Shown here one piece after another: positions 5,450 through 6,403 of a stretch of 6,403 nt of DNA (positions are counted from its first letter, which is position 1; every line of letters begins with the position of its first letter). The notes under the pieces were generated by a model. It saw nothing but the letters and a program-made list of their open reading frames with translations, was not told where the DNA came from and did not search any database. The position numbers and the translations under genes were made by a program. This stretch comes from Actinomycetes bacterium (GTDB taxonomy: Bacteria; Actinomycetota; Actinomycetes; Actinomycetales; Cellulomonadaceae). The stretch spans positions 1 through 6,403 of the forward strand of contig JAEZBT010000455.1 in the NCBI GenBank assembly GCA_023426865.1, read 5' to 3'.

Positions 5450-6340
5450 TCAGAGGTCCGAGGCGGCGAACGTGTCGCACGCATCGAGGGCGCCCTCGTT
5501 GTAGCCCGCGGCGAACCAGGCCTGGCGCTGCTCGCTCGAGCCGTGCGTCCAGGTGTCGGGGTCGACCCCGCCGCCCGAGGACTCCTGGATGTGGTCGTCG
5601 CCGACCGCGGCGGCCGCCGAGAGCGCACGCTGCAGGTCCTCGGTCGTCGGCGGCACGAGGAACGTCCGGCCGGTCTCCGGGTCGACGCGCGTGGCCGCGT
5701 CGCGTGCCCACAGGCCCGCGTAGCAGTCGGCCTGGAGCTCCAGGCGCACGCTGTCCGACGTGGGCCCGGTGTCGCGGCGGTCCAGGCCGTCCATCGTGCC
5801 CATGAGGTTCTGCATGTGGTGGCCGTACTCGTGCGCGATGACGTACATCTCGGCGAACGGTCCGCCCTCGGCGCCGAACTCGCTCTGGAGCAGGTCGAAG
5901 AAGCCCACGTCCATGTAGATCGTCTGGTCCGGCGGGCAGTAGAACGGCCCGGTCGACGACGAAGCGCTGCCGCAGGCTGTCGTCGTCGCGCCCTCGAACG
6001 ACTCGGCCTCGGGAATGTCGAACGGGGTGCCGGAGGCGGCGGCCGTCTCCGCCCAGAACGCGTCGAGCGTGTAGAGGGTCGCCGAGAGGCGGCACTCGCG
6101 GTTCGTGTTCGCGTCGGCCGCGGAGCACTCGGCCACCTCGCCGACCTGCCCGCTGCTCGCGCCGGCCCCTGTCACGTCCTGGAGCCCGGCGAGCTGGCTG
6201 CTCACGTCGACGCCGGTGAACTGGTAGATCAGGAAGGCCACGATGGCCAGCCCGATGCCGCCGCCCGCCGCCGCGCCACCCGCGCCACGCCGCGTGCGCA
6301 CCCGGCCACCCTCGAAGCTGCCGCCCTCCCGGAAGGTCAT
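5450..6340 (-). CDS. Neutral zinc metallopeptidase, YpfJ family, membrane-anchored
   Basis: The product is 296 residues and matches the PF04228 (YpfJ) neutral zinc metallopeptidase family, whose physiological substrates are largely unknown. Residues 1-28 form a Gly/Arg-rich cytoplasmic leader, followed by one membrane segment (about 28-42, IGLAIVAFLIYQ core). The Arg-rich side before the helix predicts that the catalytic domain faces outside. The zinc motif is HEYGHH (170-175) with H170 and H174 as ligands and E171 as base; ELQADCYAG (201-209) supplies the likely third ligand and the family's second conserved motif. Six cysteines (C72, C83, C123, C135, C206, C288) lie beyond the membrane segment, an even number compatible with disulfides. 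GFFDLLQSEFG and WFAAGYNEG are further family-like stretches. ATG 6340 gives the MTFREGG beginning I recall from homologues; no Shine-Dalgarno precedes it. The gene is convergent with the suf operon and probably functionally separate. Confidence 0.92.
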   Translation of the reverse strand: MTFREGGSFEGGRVRTRRGAGGAAAGGGIGLAIVAFLIYQFTGVDVSSQLAGLQDVTGAGASSGQVGEVAECSAADANTNRECRLSATLYTLDAFWAETAAASGTPFDIPEAESFEGATTTACGSASSSTGPFYCPPDQTIYMDVGFFDLLQSEFGAEGGPFAEMYVIAHEYGHHMQNLMGTMDGLDRRDTGPTSDSVRLELQADCYAGLWARDAATRVDPETGRTFLVPPTTEDLQRALSAAAAVGDDHIQESSGGGVDPDTWTHGSSEQRQAWFAAGYNEGALDACDTFAASDL

Positions 6341-6352
6341 GTGATCACGGTA
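6341..6352 (-). promoter_or_regulatory. Possible -10 element for a leaderless peptidase transcript
   Basis: On the - strand TACCGT occupies positions -12 to -7 relative to the A of the peptidase start codon (6347-6352). It fits the TAnnnT pattern at the spacing expected if transcription begins at the ATG itself. No Shine-Dalgarno sequence lies between it and the ATG, and leaderless mRNAs are common in actinobacteria. No convincing -35 box is seen. The 8-bp palindrome GTGATCAC (6341-6348) overlaps it. Confidence 0.4.
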
Positions 6353-6360
6353 GGGCCCCC

Positions 6361-6375
6361 GGGCGCCGGGCGCCC
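6361..6375. repeat. Short GC-rich direct/inverted repeat upstream of the peptidase gene
   Basis: GGGCGCC occurs twice in tandem (6361-6367, 6368-6374), and each copy contains the palindrome GGCGCC, so the stretch can also fold on itself. It sits about 20-35 bases upstream of the peptidase start codon, in the -35 region of the proposed promoter. In DNA this GC-rich it may be chance. Confidence 0.4.
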
Positions 6376-6403
6376 GCGAGCACCGCCGTTCAGTCCCCGA
6401 GGC

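Noticed and set aside
6341..6403. A divergent + strand gene starting at GTG 6341
   Set aside because: The frame stays open to the window edge, but only 21 codons are visible, with Pro/Gly/Arg-rich content, no proper ribosome binding site, and overlap with the peptidase promoter region.

Overview
The window is a GC-rich (roughly 70% or more by eye) actinobacterial chromosome segment. It carries most of a SUF iron-sulfur cluster assembly operon on the + strand, followed by one convergent gene on the - strand. The gene order (sufB, sufD, Rieske ferredoxin, sufC, sufS, sufU, sufT-like), the pairing of SufS with a zinc-type SufU, strong GC3 bias and the protein sequences point to Actinomycetota. 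A Micrococcales lineage near Cellulomonas is my best guess, but it rests on remembered resemblance and not on a search.

Layout. 1-809: 3' part of sufB, cut by the left edge. 866-2110: sufD (an upstream start at 809 is possible). 2107-2445: small Rieske [2Fe-2S] protein. 2454-3212: sufC ATPase. 3213-3267: the only real gap in the operon, with a weak hairpin and a good ribosome binding site. 3268-4587: sufS cysteine desulfurase. 4584-5078: sufU, ending in a Thr/Ser repeat tail encoded by a 9-bp tandem repeat. 5078-5407: sufT-like MIP18/DUF59 protein. 5408-5449: intergenic spacer with a GC-rich hairpin that can serve as terminator for both converging genes. 5450-6340 (-): membrane-anchored neutral zinc metallopeptidase of the YpfJ family. 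6341-6403: its short upstream region, with a possible leaderless promoter.

How the genes work together. SufS takes sulfur from cysteine as a persulfide and passes it to SufU. The SufB-SufC-SufD complex builds the cluster on its scaffold, driven by SufC ATP hydrolysis. The SufT-like protein probably helps deliver or mature clusters. The Rieske protein sits between sufD and sufC with tight coupling and may supply electrons or be a dedicated client, but its job cannot be read from the sequence. Several junctions overlap by 1-4 bases, as expected for translational coupling. The operon promoter and any sufR regulator would lie left of the window. The zinc peptidase is probably unrelated to the pathway.

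I see no mobile element, CRISPR array, RNA gene or clearly new system. The main open points are the embedded Rieske protein, the SufU repeat tail and the start of the peptidase transcript.
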